Shown: positions 33,442 to 39,820 of the stretch, piece by piece
How the letters are laid out: every line of letters starts with the position of its first letter
How positions within the stretch are numbered: position 1 is the first letter of the stretch
Assembly (NCBI GenBank): GCA_018266475.1
Contig: JAFEAI010000125.1
Location: 1-39,820, forward strand
Length of the DNA: 39,820 nucleotides
Direction: 5' to 3'
Source: Bacteroidota bacterium
Lineage (GTDB): Bacteria > Bacteroidota > Bacteroidia > Flavobacteriales_F > PHOS-HE28
Program-made: the position numbers and the translations under genes
Notes under the pieces: model-generated
Databases searched by the model: none
Seen by the model: only the letters and a program-made list of their open reading frames with translations
What the model was told of the DNA's origin: nothing

Positions 33442-33658
33442 AAGTGCGGAGCTCGTGGTTCGTAGTTCGTGGGGGGAATACGCACGGAAGGAGCATCAAC
33501 CATGTCCTACGCCCTGCCAATAGGGCAAAGTGCGTAGTTCGTGGTTCGTGGGGGGGATGTGTCCAGAAGGACCATCAACCATGCCCTACGAACTACACGC
33601 TACGCCCTGCGCCCTGCGCCCTGCGAACTAATCTCTACGCCCTACGCCCCTCGAACGC
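33442..33658. repeat. Intergenic repeat cluster between recF-dciA and ndk
   Basis: Two diverged direct copies of about 65-70 bases (33442-33511 and 33528-33590) both contain GTGCG, TAGTTCGTGG, a G6-7 run, GGAAGG or AGAAGG, CATCAACCATG and CCTACG. After them come inverted relatives of the start (CTACGAACTACACGCTACG) and a GCCCTGC unit repeated three times near 33604-33624. It is not coding. No gene was found here. Confidence 0.75.
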
Positions 33659-34078
33659 TCAGTACTGCTCCCGCCCGGTGAAGAAGAAAGCACCCTCGAT
33701 GGCGGCATTCTCATCACTGTCGCTGCCATGCACCGCATTCTTGGCCTTGCTCTCGGCAAAGCGCTTGCGGATGGTGCCCTCGGCGGCCTCGGCAGGGTCG
33801 GTGGCCCCGATCAGTGCGCGGAAATCCTGCACGGCATTCTCCTTTTCCAGGATGGCCGCCAGCACGGGGCCGCTGGCCATATAGTTCACCAGGTCGCGGT
33901 AGAAGGGGCGCTCCTTGTGTACTTCATAGAACTTGCCCGCCTCCTGCTCGGAAAGCTGCGTGAATTTCAGGGACACAAGGCGGAACCCTTTGGAGAGGAC
34001 CAGGTCAAGGATCTTGCCTGCATGGCCGGCGGCCATCGCTTCCGGCTTGATCATGGTGAACGTTCTGTTGCTTGCCAT
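33659..34078 (-). CDS. ndk: Nucleoside diphosphate kinase
   Basis: A 139-residue cytosolic enzyme that balances nucleoside triphosphates through a phospho-histidine. [13 protein letters not shown] (about 6-18) is the N-terminal signature. [15 protein letters not shown] near 112-126 holds the active-site histidine (NAVHGSDS), and [17 protein letters not shown] near 91-107 precedes it. Length is normal. The ATG at 34078 fits the family N-terminus; a TACTTTTG -7 box lies 23 bases upstream. The gene reads away from the lipoprotein gene on the plus strand. In several Flavobacteria ndk neighbours nrnA and gldI; here two extra genes lie between. Confidence 0.96.
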   Translation of the reverse strand: MASNRTFTMIKPEAMAAGHAGKILDLVLSKGFRLVSLKFTQLSEQEAGKFYEVHKERPFYRDLVNYMASGPVLAAILEKENAVQDFRALIGATDPAEAAEGTIRKRFAESKAKNAVHGSDSDENAAIEGAFFFTGREQY

Positions 34079-34101
34079 CGTAGGAGTGTTGAAAACGGCC
34101 G

Positions 34102-34109
34102 CAAAAGTA
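34102..34109 (-). promoter_or_regulatory. Bacteroidota -7 promoter box of ndk
   Basis: TACTTTTG on the minus strand matches TAnnTTTG exactly, 23 bases before the ATG at 34078. Confidence 0.5.
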
Positions 34110-34201
34110 GCCGCAGCCGCCAACCCGCATTGCCAACACCCGTGTTTTCTTCGCGATGGCCCTTGGCATAGCCGCCAGGGGCACCATCAGGACCGACGCC
34201 C

Positions 34202-35074
34202 ATGCACCACAAGTACTTGTTGACCGCCCTTACGGCCCTGCTCGCCGCCTGCGCCACGCCTGGTGCCAAGGAAGAGGCAAAGCAGGAAAACCTCGTGATC
34301 GGGGGGTATGATGCCTCCGCGGATGCCGAGAACCTCTACCAGATGCCCACCCCCAACGAGCTCTTCCAGATCGTGCGGAGCATGAGCGGCGACGGGCAGA
34401 AGCAGATGATGAGCCCGGCCCGCTACGTGGACCGCTACGCCACCACGGCCAAGAAGGCGCTCAACTTCGGCGTGTACGCCACCGACCTGGTGTATGCCAG
34501 CACCTACAAGATCACCAGCGAGGTGGTGCGCTACTACCTCAGCTGCAAAAAGCTCGGCGATGAACTGGGCCTCTCGGGCTCCTTCACCGACCAGGATTTC
34601 GCCCGCCTGGAACGCAACCTGGTGCGCGGCGATTCCCTGGACGTGATCAGCAACGGTGCCTACGAACGGGCCTACCGCAAGATGCAGGACGACCGCATGG
34701 GGCCCACCCTGTCCCTGGTGCTGGCCGGCGGATGGATCGAAAGCATGCACTTGGTGACCCGCCAGGTGCTGCATGTGGATGCACAAGACCCCTTGGTGCA
34801 GCGCGTGGCCGAGCAGAAGGCGGGCTTGGACCAACTGGTGGACATGATGGCACAGTATAAGGAGGATACGGCCGTTGCGCGCATCAGGGAAGGCCTTTTG
34901 AAGTTGCGCGACACCTACGACACCTTTCCGGTGCTGCGCACGGAACACCAGGGCACATCGCCCAGCGGCAGGCCGGTGCTGGGAGAGGACGTCACCGTCG
35001 TCATCACCCCGGAAGGCTTCCGCAAGCTGGCCGCTGACCTGGAAACGCTGCGCGATTCCATTATCCAACCCTGA
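34202..35074 (+). CDS. Putative lipoprotein of unknown function
   Basis: A 290-residue protein with a lipoprotein signal (MHHKYLLTALTALLAACATPG). The lipobox LAAC puts lipidated Cys at residue 17. The rest is mostly helical and charged, with ARYVDRYATTAKKALNFGVY (about 77-96) and GPTLSLVLAGGWIESMHLVT (positions about 165-184). I recognise it as a type widespread in Bacteroidota but cannot name a function. It lies after ndk in divergent direction and ahead of a secreted protein on the same strand, 24 bases apart, so the pair may be cotranscribed. Confidence 0.82.
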   Translation: MHHKYLLTALTALLAACATPGAKEEAKQENLVIGGYDASADAENLYQMPTPNELFQIVRSMSGDGQKQMMSPARYVDRYATTAKKALNFGVYATDLVYASTYKITSEVVRYYLSCKKLGDELGLSGSFTDQDFARLERNLVRGDSLDVISNGAYERAYRKMQDDRMGPTLSLVLAGGWIESMHLVTRQVLHVDAQDPLVQRVAEQKAGLDQLVDMMAQYKEDTAVARIREGLLKLRDTYDTFPVLRTEHQGTSPSGRPVLGEDVTVVITPEGFRKLAADLETLRDSIIQP

Positions 35075-35098
35075 AGCAACCCCATTCCCCAGCAGAAC

Positions 35099-35665
35099 AT
35101 GACCATGCAACTACGCATTCTCATCACCGGCATTGGTGCGGCCTTGGCCATTGGCGCCGCCGCCCAGTCGGAATGTGGCGAATACTGGAAAAATGCGCCC
35201 CGCTCCAATGATGTGCGCTTCACCGTGAACGGCCAAAGCCGCGGCGCCAGCGTGCAAGTGGGCGTGCCCACCGAGCTGAACATCATCATCTACAAGGGCC
35301 AGGACTACCGCATCTCGTTCGTGTACGACGAAAAGGTGCTGGGCGACCATGTGGTGGCCCGCATCATTGAAAAAGTGCGCGGCCCCTTGAAGCGCAACCC
35401 CGCCAGCGGGGTGCAAACCAAGGGAGCGCCTGCGGCAAAGCCGGAATACGAGGAGGTGAAGAAAGTGATCTGGGACAACCAGGAGCACGACATGGCGGAT
35501 GCCGTGGAGTTCTCCGCCACATCCACCAAGCGCATCGCCGTGGAGATCACCGCCCCGGGCCTTCCGGAAGATCCCAAGGATGCCAAGAAGGGCAAGGTGG
35601 CCAAGGACATCGGCTGCTTGGGCATCCTCATTGAGCACATGCCCACGCCGAACATCGGCTTCTGA
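35099..35665 (+). CDS. Small secreted protein of unknown function
   Basis: A 188-residue protein with a signal peptide (MTMQLRILITGIGAALAIGAAAQ). The body begins SECGEYWKNAPRSNDVRF and has VGVPTELNIIIYKGQDYRIS (about 54-73) and VLGDHVVARIIEKVRG (about 80-95). The pattern resembles small Bacteroidota envelope proteins with a beta-sandwich fold. No catalytic motif seen. The ATG at 35099 or the one two codons later fit equally. Separated by 24 bases from the lipoprotein gene before it, and by 54 bases from nrnA after it, where a separate -7 box is found. Confidence 0.78.
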   Translation: MTMQLRILITGIGAALAIGAAAQSECGEYWKNAPRSNDVRFTVNGQSRGASVQVGVPTELNIIIYKGQDYRISFVYDEKVLGDHVVARIIEKVRGPLKRNPASGVQTKGAPAAKPEYEEVKKVIWDNQEHDMADAVEFSATSTKRIAVEITAPGLPEDPKDAKKGKVAKDIGCLGILIEHMPTPNIGF

Positions 35666-35705
35666 TCCGCCCGGCACTTTTCCAGGGGGCCTTGGGCCGG
35701 CAGGC

Positions 35706-35713
35706 TACTTTTG
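35706..35713 (+). promoter_or_regulatory. Bacteroidota -7 promoter box of the nrnA operon
   Basis: TACTTTTG ends six bases before the ATG at 35720 and matches the -7 consensus exactly. Confidence 0.5.
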
Positions 35714-35719
35714 CCGCCC

Positions 35720-36745
35720 ATGTTCCATCCTTCCGCTCCCCAGGAAACCTTGGCCGCGCTGGCCGATTTGTTGCATGTGCCGCGCCGCATTGCCGTTACC
35801 ACCCACTACAACCCGGATGGTGATGCCGTGGGCAGCTCCCTGGCCTTGGGCCGCGTGCTGAAGGCGCTGGGGCATTCCGTACAGGTGGTGTTTCCCAACC
35901 CTGCACCGGGCAACCTGCACTGGATGCCCGGCCACCACCAGGCCATCGACCACCACAGCGCCAAGCAGGCCAGCGAACAGGCCATTGCCGAAGCGGAAGT
36001 GCTCTTCTGCCTCGATTTCAACCGGGCCGACCGTGTGCAAGGGCTTGAGGCAAGCCTGCGCAAGGCGCCCGTCAAAGTGCTCATCGACCACCATCGGGAC
36101 CCGGAGCACATCTTCCAGGTGGCATTCAGCGACACGGGCGCATCCTCCACCTGCCAGATGGTGCATGATGTGATCACCGGCCTGGGCCATGCCGACCTGA
36201 TCGACCCCGGGGCGGCCACCTGCCTGTATGCGGGCATCATGACGGATTCCGGCTCCTTCCGCTTCCCCAGCACCACGCCGCACACCCTGCGGGTTGCCGC
36301 CTTCCTGATGGAGCGCGGCGCGCGGCCCAACCAGGTGCATGAGGCCATCATGGAGGACAATACCATAGACCGGCTCCGGCTTACCGGATACGCCCTGCAT
36401 GAGCGCCTGCAGGTGCTGGCCGGGGGGCAGGCCGTGCTTATCGCCCTTACGCTGGAGGAGCTGGAGCGCTTCCACTATGTGCCGGGCGATACCGAGGGCC
36501 TGGTGAACTTCGGCCTCAGCGTCCGCGGGGTGCGCCTTTCGGCATTTCTGGTGCAGCGCAAGGATGGCGTGAAGATCAGCCTGCGCTCCAAGGGGAACCT
36601 GCCGGTGAATGAATTCCTGGCCGCCCACTTTGAGGGCGGAGGCCATGCCAACGCCGCAGGTGGGCGCAGTGCGGCCCCGTTGCAGGAGGCCGTGGCCAAG
36701 TTCGGGCAGGAACTTCCCGGCTTCCTGGAAAAACATCCGGCATGA
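35720..36745 (+). CDS. nrnA: DHH/DHHA1 phosphoesterase, NrnA-like
   Basis: A 341-residue cytosolic enzyme of the DHH-DHHA1 superfamily; relatives degrade oligoribonucleotides and 3'-phosphoadenosine 5'-phosphate. Metal-site motifs are THYNPDGDAVGSSLAL (about 28-43), FCLDFNRADRV (positions about 95-105), the namesake LIDHHRDPE (about 118-126) and GIMTDSGSFRF (about 176-186). The DHHA1 domain ends with FEGGGHANAAGG near 308-319. Length and layout fit NrnA. The ATG at 35720 (MFHPSAPQETL) was preferred to a TTG three codons earlier. The stop overlaps the next gene start in ATGA, and that gene overlaps the third in the same way, so the three form a tight operon. Confidence 0.9.
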   Translation: MFHPSAPQETLAALADLLHVPRRIAVTTHYNPDGDAVGSSLALGRVLKALGHSVQVVFPNPAPGNLHWMPGHHQAIDHHSAKQASEQAIAEAEVLFCLDFNRADRVQGLEASLRKAPVKVLIDHHRDPEHIFQVAFSDTGASSTCQMVHDVITGLGHADLIDPGAATCLYAGIMTDSGSFRFPSTTPHTLRVAAFLMERGARPNQVHEAIMEDNTIDRLRLTGYALHERLQVLAGGQAVLIALTLEELERFHYVPGDTEGLVNFGLSVRGVRLSAFLVQRKDGVKISLRSKGNLPVNEFLAAHFEGGGHANAAGGRSAAPLQEAVAKFGQELPGFLEKHPA

Positions 36746-37269
36746 AGTACCGTGCGGCCTTGGCGGGTACGCTGCTGGCCATGGCCTGCGGCGGAGACCG
36801 GTTGCCGCCTCCGGCACGGGTGGGGCAGCAAGGCACGCCGCCGGACACCAAGCTGATGGACGAAAACCGCCGGTTTGCGCAGCGCGAGGAGGCGGAGATC
36901 GGGGATTGGGTGCGAAGGCATGGCGGGGAAATGATCGCCACAGGCACCGGCCTGCGCTACAAGCTGGTGCGCGACGTGCCGGGTGATACGGCAAGGCCCG
37001 GCCAGGTGGCCGTGGTCAACTATGCGGCCTTCCTGCTCAATGGCGATACGGCGTACACATCGGCGCCGGGCAGGCCGGCCTCCTTCCGCATTGCGCACAG
37101 CGACGTGGAAAGCGGCCTGCAGGAAGGCATTCAGCACCTCTCCGTGGGCGACAGCGCCGTGCTGGTGATCCCCAGCGCACTGGCCTTCGGGCTGTTGGGC
37201 GACCGGGAAAAAATACCCATGCGCAGCACCGTGGTGTACTACATCGGCCTGGTGGCCCTGCGGAAATGA
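36742..37269 (+). CDS. FKBP-type peptidyl-prolyl isomerase lipoprotein, GldI-like
   Basis: A 175-residue lipoprotein with an FKBP fold. The signal is MKYRAALAGTLLAMACGGD, with LAMAC the lipobox and Cys16 lipidated. An approximate FKBP domain covers residues 65-175: GTGLRYKLVRDVPGDTARPG, VAVVNYAAFLLNGDTAYTS, ESGLQEGIQHLSVGDSAVLV and IPSALAFGLLGD. The family's aromatic active-site set is partly preserved. The position after nrnA matches the gldI locus of Flavobacteria, where this isomerase is needed for gliding; no other gld gene is in the window. Starts within the nrnA stop (ATGA). Confidence 0.85.
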   Translation: MKYRAALAGTLLAMACGGDRLPPPARVGQQGTPPDTKLMDENRRFAQREEAEIGDWVRRHGGEMIATGTGLRYKLVRDVPGDTARPGQVAVVNYAAFLLNGDTAYTSAPGRPASFRIAHSDVESGLQEGIQHLSVGDSAVLVIPSALAFGLLGDREKIPMRSTVVYYIGLVALRK

Positions 37270-38138
37270 GGCTCGGGTGGATCCCCTTGGCAGGTGCCGT
37301 GCTGTTCGCCGCAGGCTGCAACCGCGCACCATTGAAGGGAGGAAGCCGGATCGCCGAGGATGTGTACTGGAGGCTGAACGCATTGGGGGAGGGCGAGCGC
37401 ACGCCCTCCGACAGCGACAGCGTGCTGATGCGCGTACGCATGGCCAGGCCTGGCATGGGCGCGGGTTCCTGGTACAGCACCGAACGCTGGTACCCCATGG
37501 GCGGTGCAAAGGCCGTGAACCGCTTTTTCGGGCGCATGCGCCAAGGGGATAGCGCCACGGTGCTATTGCCCGCCGCGCAAGCGCCATGGGCGGAGCTGGG
37601 TGCCGCCGTGCCCGCACGCGGCTCCGATACCGGTTGGGTGCAAGTGGAGCTCTCCCTGCGGGAGGTGCGCAGCCTGGGCCAGTCCCGCGCGTTGGCCCGT
37701 GCAGTGCTGGACGCGCGCACGGCAACCGATGAGGAGCGCACCCTAAATGACTTTTTCGCCAAGGACCCCCGCCATTGGAAGCAGGCCATGGGCGTGTGGT
37801 ATACACTTGACCCCGGCGCGGAGGCAGGCATGCGCGTGCAAAGCGGGGACCTGGTCACCCTGGCCTACGCGGCCTCTTTTTTGGACAACGGGAAGGTGTT
37901 CGATGACCAGACCAGGAAAGGCGGCGGGATCACCTTCCGCCTGGGCGACCCCGGCCAGGTGATCAAGGGCTTGGAAGTGGCCGCGCATTTGCTGCCCGCA
38001 AAGGGCGGCGGAGGCGTGTTCGTGATCCCGGCGGAACTGGCATTCGGGCCCGCGGGTTCTTCCTCCGGCATTGTGCCGCCGTGGACGCCGGTGCTGTACC
38101 GCGTGGAAGTGGTGCCGCGCGCAGCAGCACGCCCATAG
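37266..38138 (+). CDS. Second FKBP-type isomerase lipoprotein
   Basis: A 290-residue lipoprotein. The signal (MRLGWIPLAGAVLFAAGCNR) has lipobox AAGC with Cys18. The N-terminal half (about 30-140) looks like a degenerate FKBP domain (WYPMGGAKAVNRFFGRMRQGDSATVLLP). The C-terminal half (about 185-285) is a good FKBP: GDLVTLAYAASFLDNGKVFDD, DPGQVIKGLEVAAHLLP, FVIPAELAFGPAGSSSGIVP and PVLYRVEVV. It folds or holds proteins in the periplasm or at the membrane; clients unknown. The start is in the stop of the first FKBP gene (ATGA), so the two are coupled. Possible duplicate of the preceding gene with a gained extra domain. Confidence 0.87.
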   Translation: MRLGWIPLAGAVLFAAGCNRAPLKGGSRIAEDVYWRLNALGEGERTPSDSDSVLMRVRMARPGMGAGSWYSTERWYPMGGAKAVNRFFGRMRQGDSATVLLPAAQAPWAELGAAVPARGSDTGWVQVELSLREVRSLGQSRALARAVLDARTATDEERTLNDFFAKDPRHWKQAMGVWYTLDPGAEAGMRVQSGDLVTLAYAASFLDNGKVFDDQTRKGGGITFRLGDPGQVIKGLEVAAHLLPAKGGGGVFVIPAELAFGPAGSSSGIVPPWTPVLYRVEVVPRAAARP

Positions 38139-38143
38139 GTCCG

Positions 38144-39526
38144 TTACTGCTTCACGATCCTGCGCGTGATGGTGCCTTGCGCGGTGCCCACCTGCACATA
38201 GTACAACCCCGGTGCCACCTTGCCGAGGTCCAGTGCGGCAAAGTTGCCGCTGAGGCGGGCACCATGCACCCGTTGGCCGGTGGTGCCGTACACCGTGCAA
38301 TGGGACAATTCGGCTTGCGAGCTGATGTACACCGTGCCGGTGAACAGCGCGGGGTACACGGCTACCTGTGCCTTGCCGGTTTCCACCTGGGCTATTCCGG
38401 TGGCGGTGTTTTCAAATGCGGGGTACCCGTCGTTGATGGACGGGTTGATGGTCCACGGTGCATTGGCCTGCCCGTTGTTGAGCAGGTTCACCATGTCCTG
38501 TGTTTTCAGTTGCGCAGTGCCCATGCCGGTGATCTCCTGCGGGGTTTGCGGCCCTTCCCAGCCGCCGATGCCCGTGGTGGTTGCGGAAGTTTCGGTGTCC
38601 CAGTAGCTGTTGGTAACGGCCATGTCGCCGCTTACGCCGATGAAGCCGCCGGTGAGCTCGGTGCCCATGGCCGTGCCGGTGGCGTAGCAGTTGCTGATGA
38701 TCAGGGCGCCCTGCGTGCCGCCGTACAATCCGCCTGCGCGGCCGATGGTGGCGCTGGCGTTGGCACGCGAGTAGCAGTTGTTGAGGGTGTTGAAGCGGTT
38801 GGGGGCGAACGCGAAGGTGCTGAAGCCGACGAGCCCGCCCACGAGGTATTCACCGCTCACGGTGCCCGCGGACCAGCTTTGGGAAATGGAGGTGAGGTCC
38901 CAGGGGGAGCCCACCAGCCCGCCCACTTGGCTCACGCCGCTCACCGATCCCGTGGCGGAGCAGCGCAACATGTCGGAGCTGGTCATGATGCTGCCTGCCA
39001 GGCCGCCCACATTGAAATCGCCGGCCAAAATGTCCACCCCGGTGGCGTGGCAGTCGGTGATGGTGCTGTTGGTGGAGGCATTGCCCACCAGGGCGCCCAC
39101 GGTGCCGTTGCCGCGGATGTAGGCGCCGGCGATGCGGATGTTGGCGAGCGTGCCGCCGGTGGTCATTCCGAACAGGCCCACCCAGTCGGCATTGGGAAGC
39201 TGCACGTACAGGTTGCTGACCACATGGCCATTGCCGTTCACCGTGCCGGAGAAGGGATGGGTATAGTCCGGGCCGATGGGTGTCCACAGGTTGGCGCCCA
39301 GGTCCAGGTCGTTGGCCAGGAGGATCGTTTTGCCCGCGAAGGCATTGCCCCCGGCAACAAGCTGGGAAAGCCCGGCCAGCTCCTCGGCGGAATGGATCTG
39401 GAAGGTGTTGTCCAGGGCGTTGTACCATGCGGTGTTGGCGAAGGCCGACCATTGCGTGGAAGGCTGTGCCATGGCATTGGTGGCAAAGAGGAGAAAGAGA
39501 CCTTGGACCAGGGTGCGGAGCTGCAT
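38144..39526 (-). CDS. Secreted GLUG-repeat protein with T9SS sorting domain
   Basis: A 460-residue exported protein. The signal peptide is MQLRTLVQGLFLLFATNAMAQ. The middle (about 75-330) consists of GLUG-type repeats: VGLFGMTTGGTLANI, VGALVGNASTNSTI, VGGLAGSIMTSSDM, VGGLVGSPWDLTSI and AGGLYGGTQGALII, each followed by NC or SC and YSATG-like turns. GLUG repeats occur in bacterial adhesins and IgA-peptidase-like surface proteins. The T9SS tail runs from about residue 385 to the end (VETGKAQVAVYPALFTG, VAPGLYYVQVG). Convergent with the FKBP operon, five bases apart. Function probably surface attachment; ligand unknown. Confidence 0.9.
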   Translation of the reverse strand: MQLRTLVQGLFLLFATNAMAQPSTQWSAFANTAWYNALDNTFQIHSAEELAGLSQLVAGGNAFAGKTILLANDLDLGANLWTPIGPDYTHPFSGTVNGNGHVVSNLYVQLPNADWVGLFGMTTGGTLANIRIAGAYIRGNGTVGALVGNASTNSTITDCHATGVDILAGDFNVGGLAGSIMTSSDMLRCSATGSVSGVSQVGGLVGSPWDLTSISQSWSAGTVSGEYLVGGLVGFSTFAFAPNRFNTLNNCYSRANASATIGRAGGLYGGTQGALIISNCYATGTAMGTELTGGFIGVSGDMAVTNSYWDTETSATTTGIGGWEGPQTPQEITGMGTAQLKTQDMVNLLNNGQANAPWTINPSINDGYPAFENTATGIAQVETGKAQVAVYPALFTGTVYISSQAELSHCTVYGTTGQRVHGARLSGNFAALDLGKVAPGLYYVQVGTAQGTITRRIVKQ

Positions 39527-39707
39527 GGAAGGAAGATTGAAGTTGCGTGGACAAACCTACCCGGGATCACGCAGGGGCAGCGATGCCGATGGGCCTGAAA
39601 CGGCCATGGATGGGATTCCTTCCCGGGCCTTTCGCAGGGACTGGTGCAGGTATGGCGGGAAGCTGGGGCAAACGCAGTAGCCCGCGCCAATGCTTCATTA
39701 CTATATG

Positions 39708-39820
39708 TTACATAGCATAGGCGACATTCCGTTCCCTAAAAAATGACTGCACAAGACCGGTGTCCGACTGGATCCCCCGCATGGTGTCGTGCACCAACTG
39801 CTTGAAGGACTTGTTCCCCC
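39708..39820 (-). CDS. C-terminus of an unidentified protein, cut by the window edge
   Basis: Read on the minus strand from the edge, one frame gives NKSFKQLVHDTMRGIQSD, then TGLVQSFFRERNVAYAM and TAA at 39710-39708. The composition is normal for a real protein, and the other frames close quickly or lack this look. The stretch is too short to identify a family. A gene reading in from the right with at least 36 codons inside the window is the best reading. Confidence 0.4.
   Translation of the reverse strand, partial: GNKSFKQLVHDTMRGIQSDTGLVQSFFRERNVAYAM

Overview
The window looks like a chromosomal segment of a GC-rich member of the Bacteroidota, most likely in or near the Flavobacteriales. 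Four things point there. Six large secreted proteins end in type IX secretion (T9SS) C-terminal sorting domains. The cytosolic genes are of Bacteroidota type (bshC, double universal stress protein, recF-dciA, nrnA-FKBP). Many start codons sit just downstream of a TAnnTTTG box, the -7 promoter element of this phylum, and purine-rich ribosome binding sites are nearly absent. No rRNA, tRNA, CRISPR array, prophage or transposase was seen. The gene order is that of an ordinary core/accessory chromosome.

Layout. 1-3.1 kb: bacillithiol enzyme bshC, a small TerB-like helical protein and a two-domain universal stress protein. 3.1-11.1 kb: a secretome block with a 1263-residue Calx-beta surface protein, a 289-residue secreted protein and a secreted M1 metallopeptidase. 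11.3-13.8 kb: xerD, aroQ and a family 2 glycosyltransferase. 13.9-17.7 kb: an 846-residue secreted protein with an aromatic-rich and glycine-rich tail, and a divergent secreted protein. 17.7-22.8 kb: rlmD, a CarboxypepD_reg-like protein, a T9SS cargo protein, an HExxH putative metallopeptidase and aroC. 22.9-26.2 kb: a TlpA-like thioredoxin protein and prfC. 26.5-30.2 kb: a secreted PQQ-type sugar dehydrogenase and a frameshifted secreted protein. 30.3-33.4 kb: a TPR membrane protein with ribH, then recF-dciA. 33.6-39.5 kb: ndk, a lipoprotein, a small secreted protein, an nrnA-FKBP-FKBP operon and a GLUG-repeat T9SS cargo. The 3' edge cuts an unidentified gene.

The genes do not form one dedicated pathway. 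Housekeeping functions (shikimate pathway, riboflavin, DNA repair and replication, translation termination, rRNA methylation) alternate with envelope and secreted proteins. No T9SS machinery gene is present, so the cargo proteins depend on a system encoded elsewhere.

The most unusual material is between and at the ends of genes. It includes a 111-bp tandem duplication of the last 37 codons, with stop, of the Calx-beta protein. A G7 tract separates a signal peptide from its mature protein by one base. Five tandem 46-bp hairpin units lie just before the M1 peptidase. A 225-bp element has perfect 18-bp inverted ends, a 175-bp foldback element follows aroC, and a composite dispersed repeat occurs at three loci. 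I found no convincing new multi-gene system; these repeats and the frameshift are the best candidates for follow-up.
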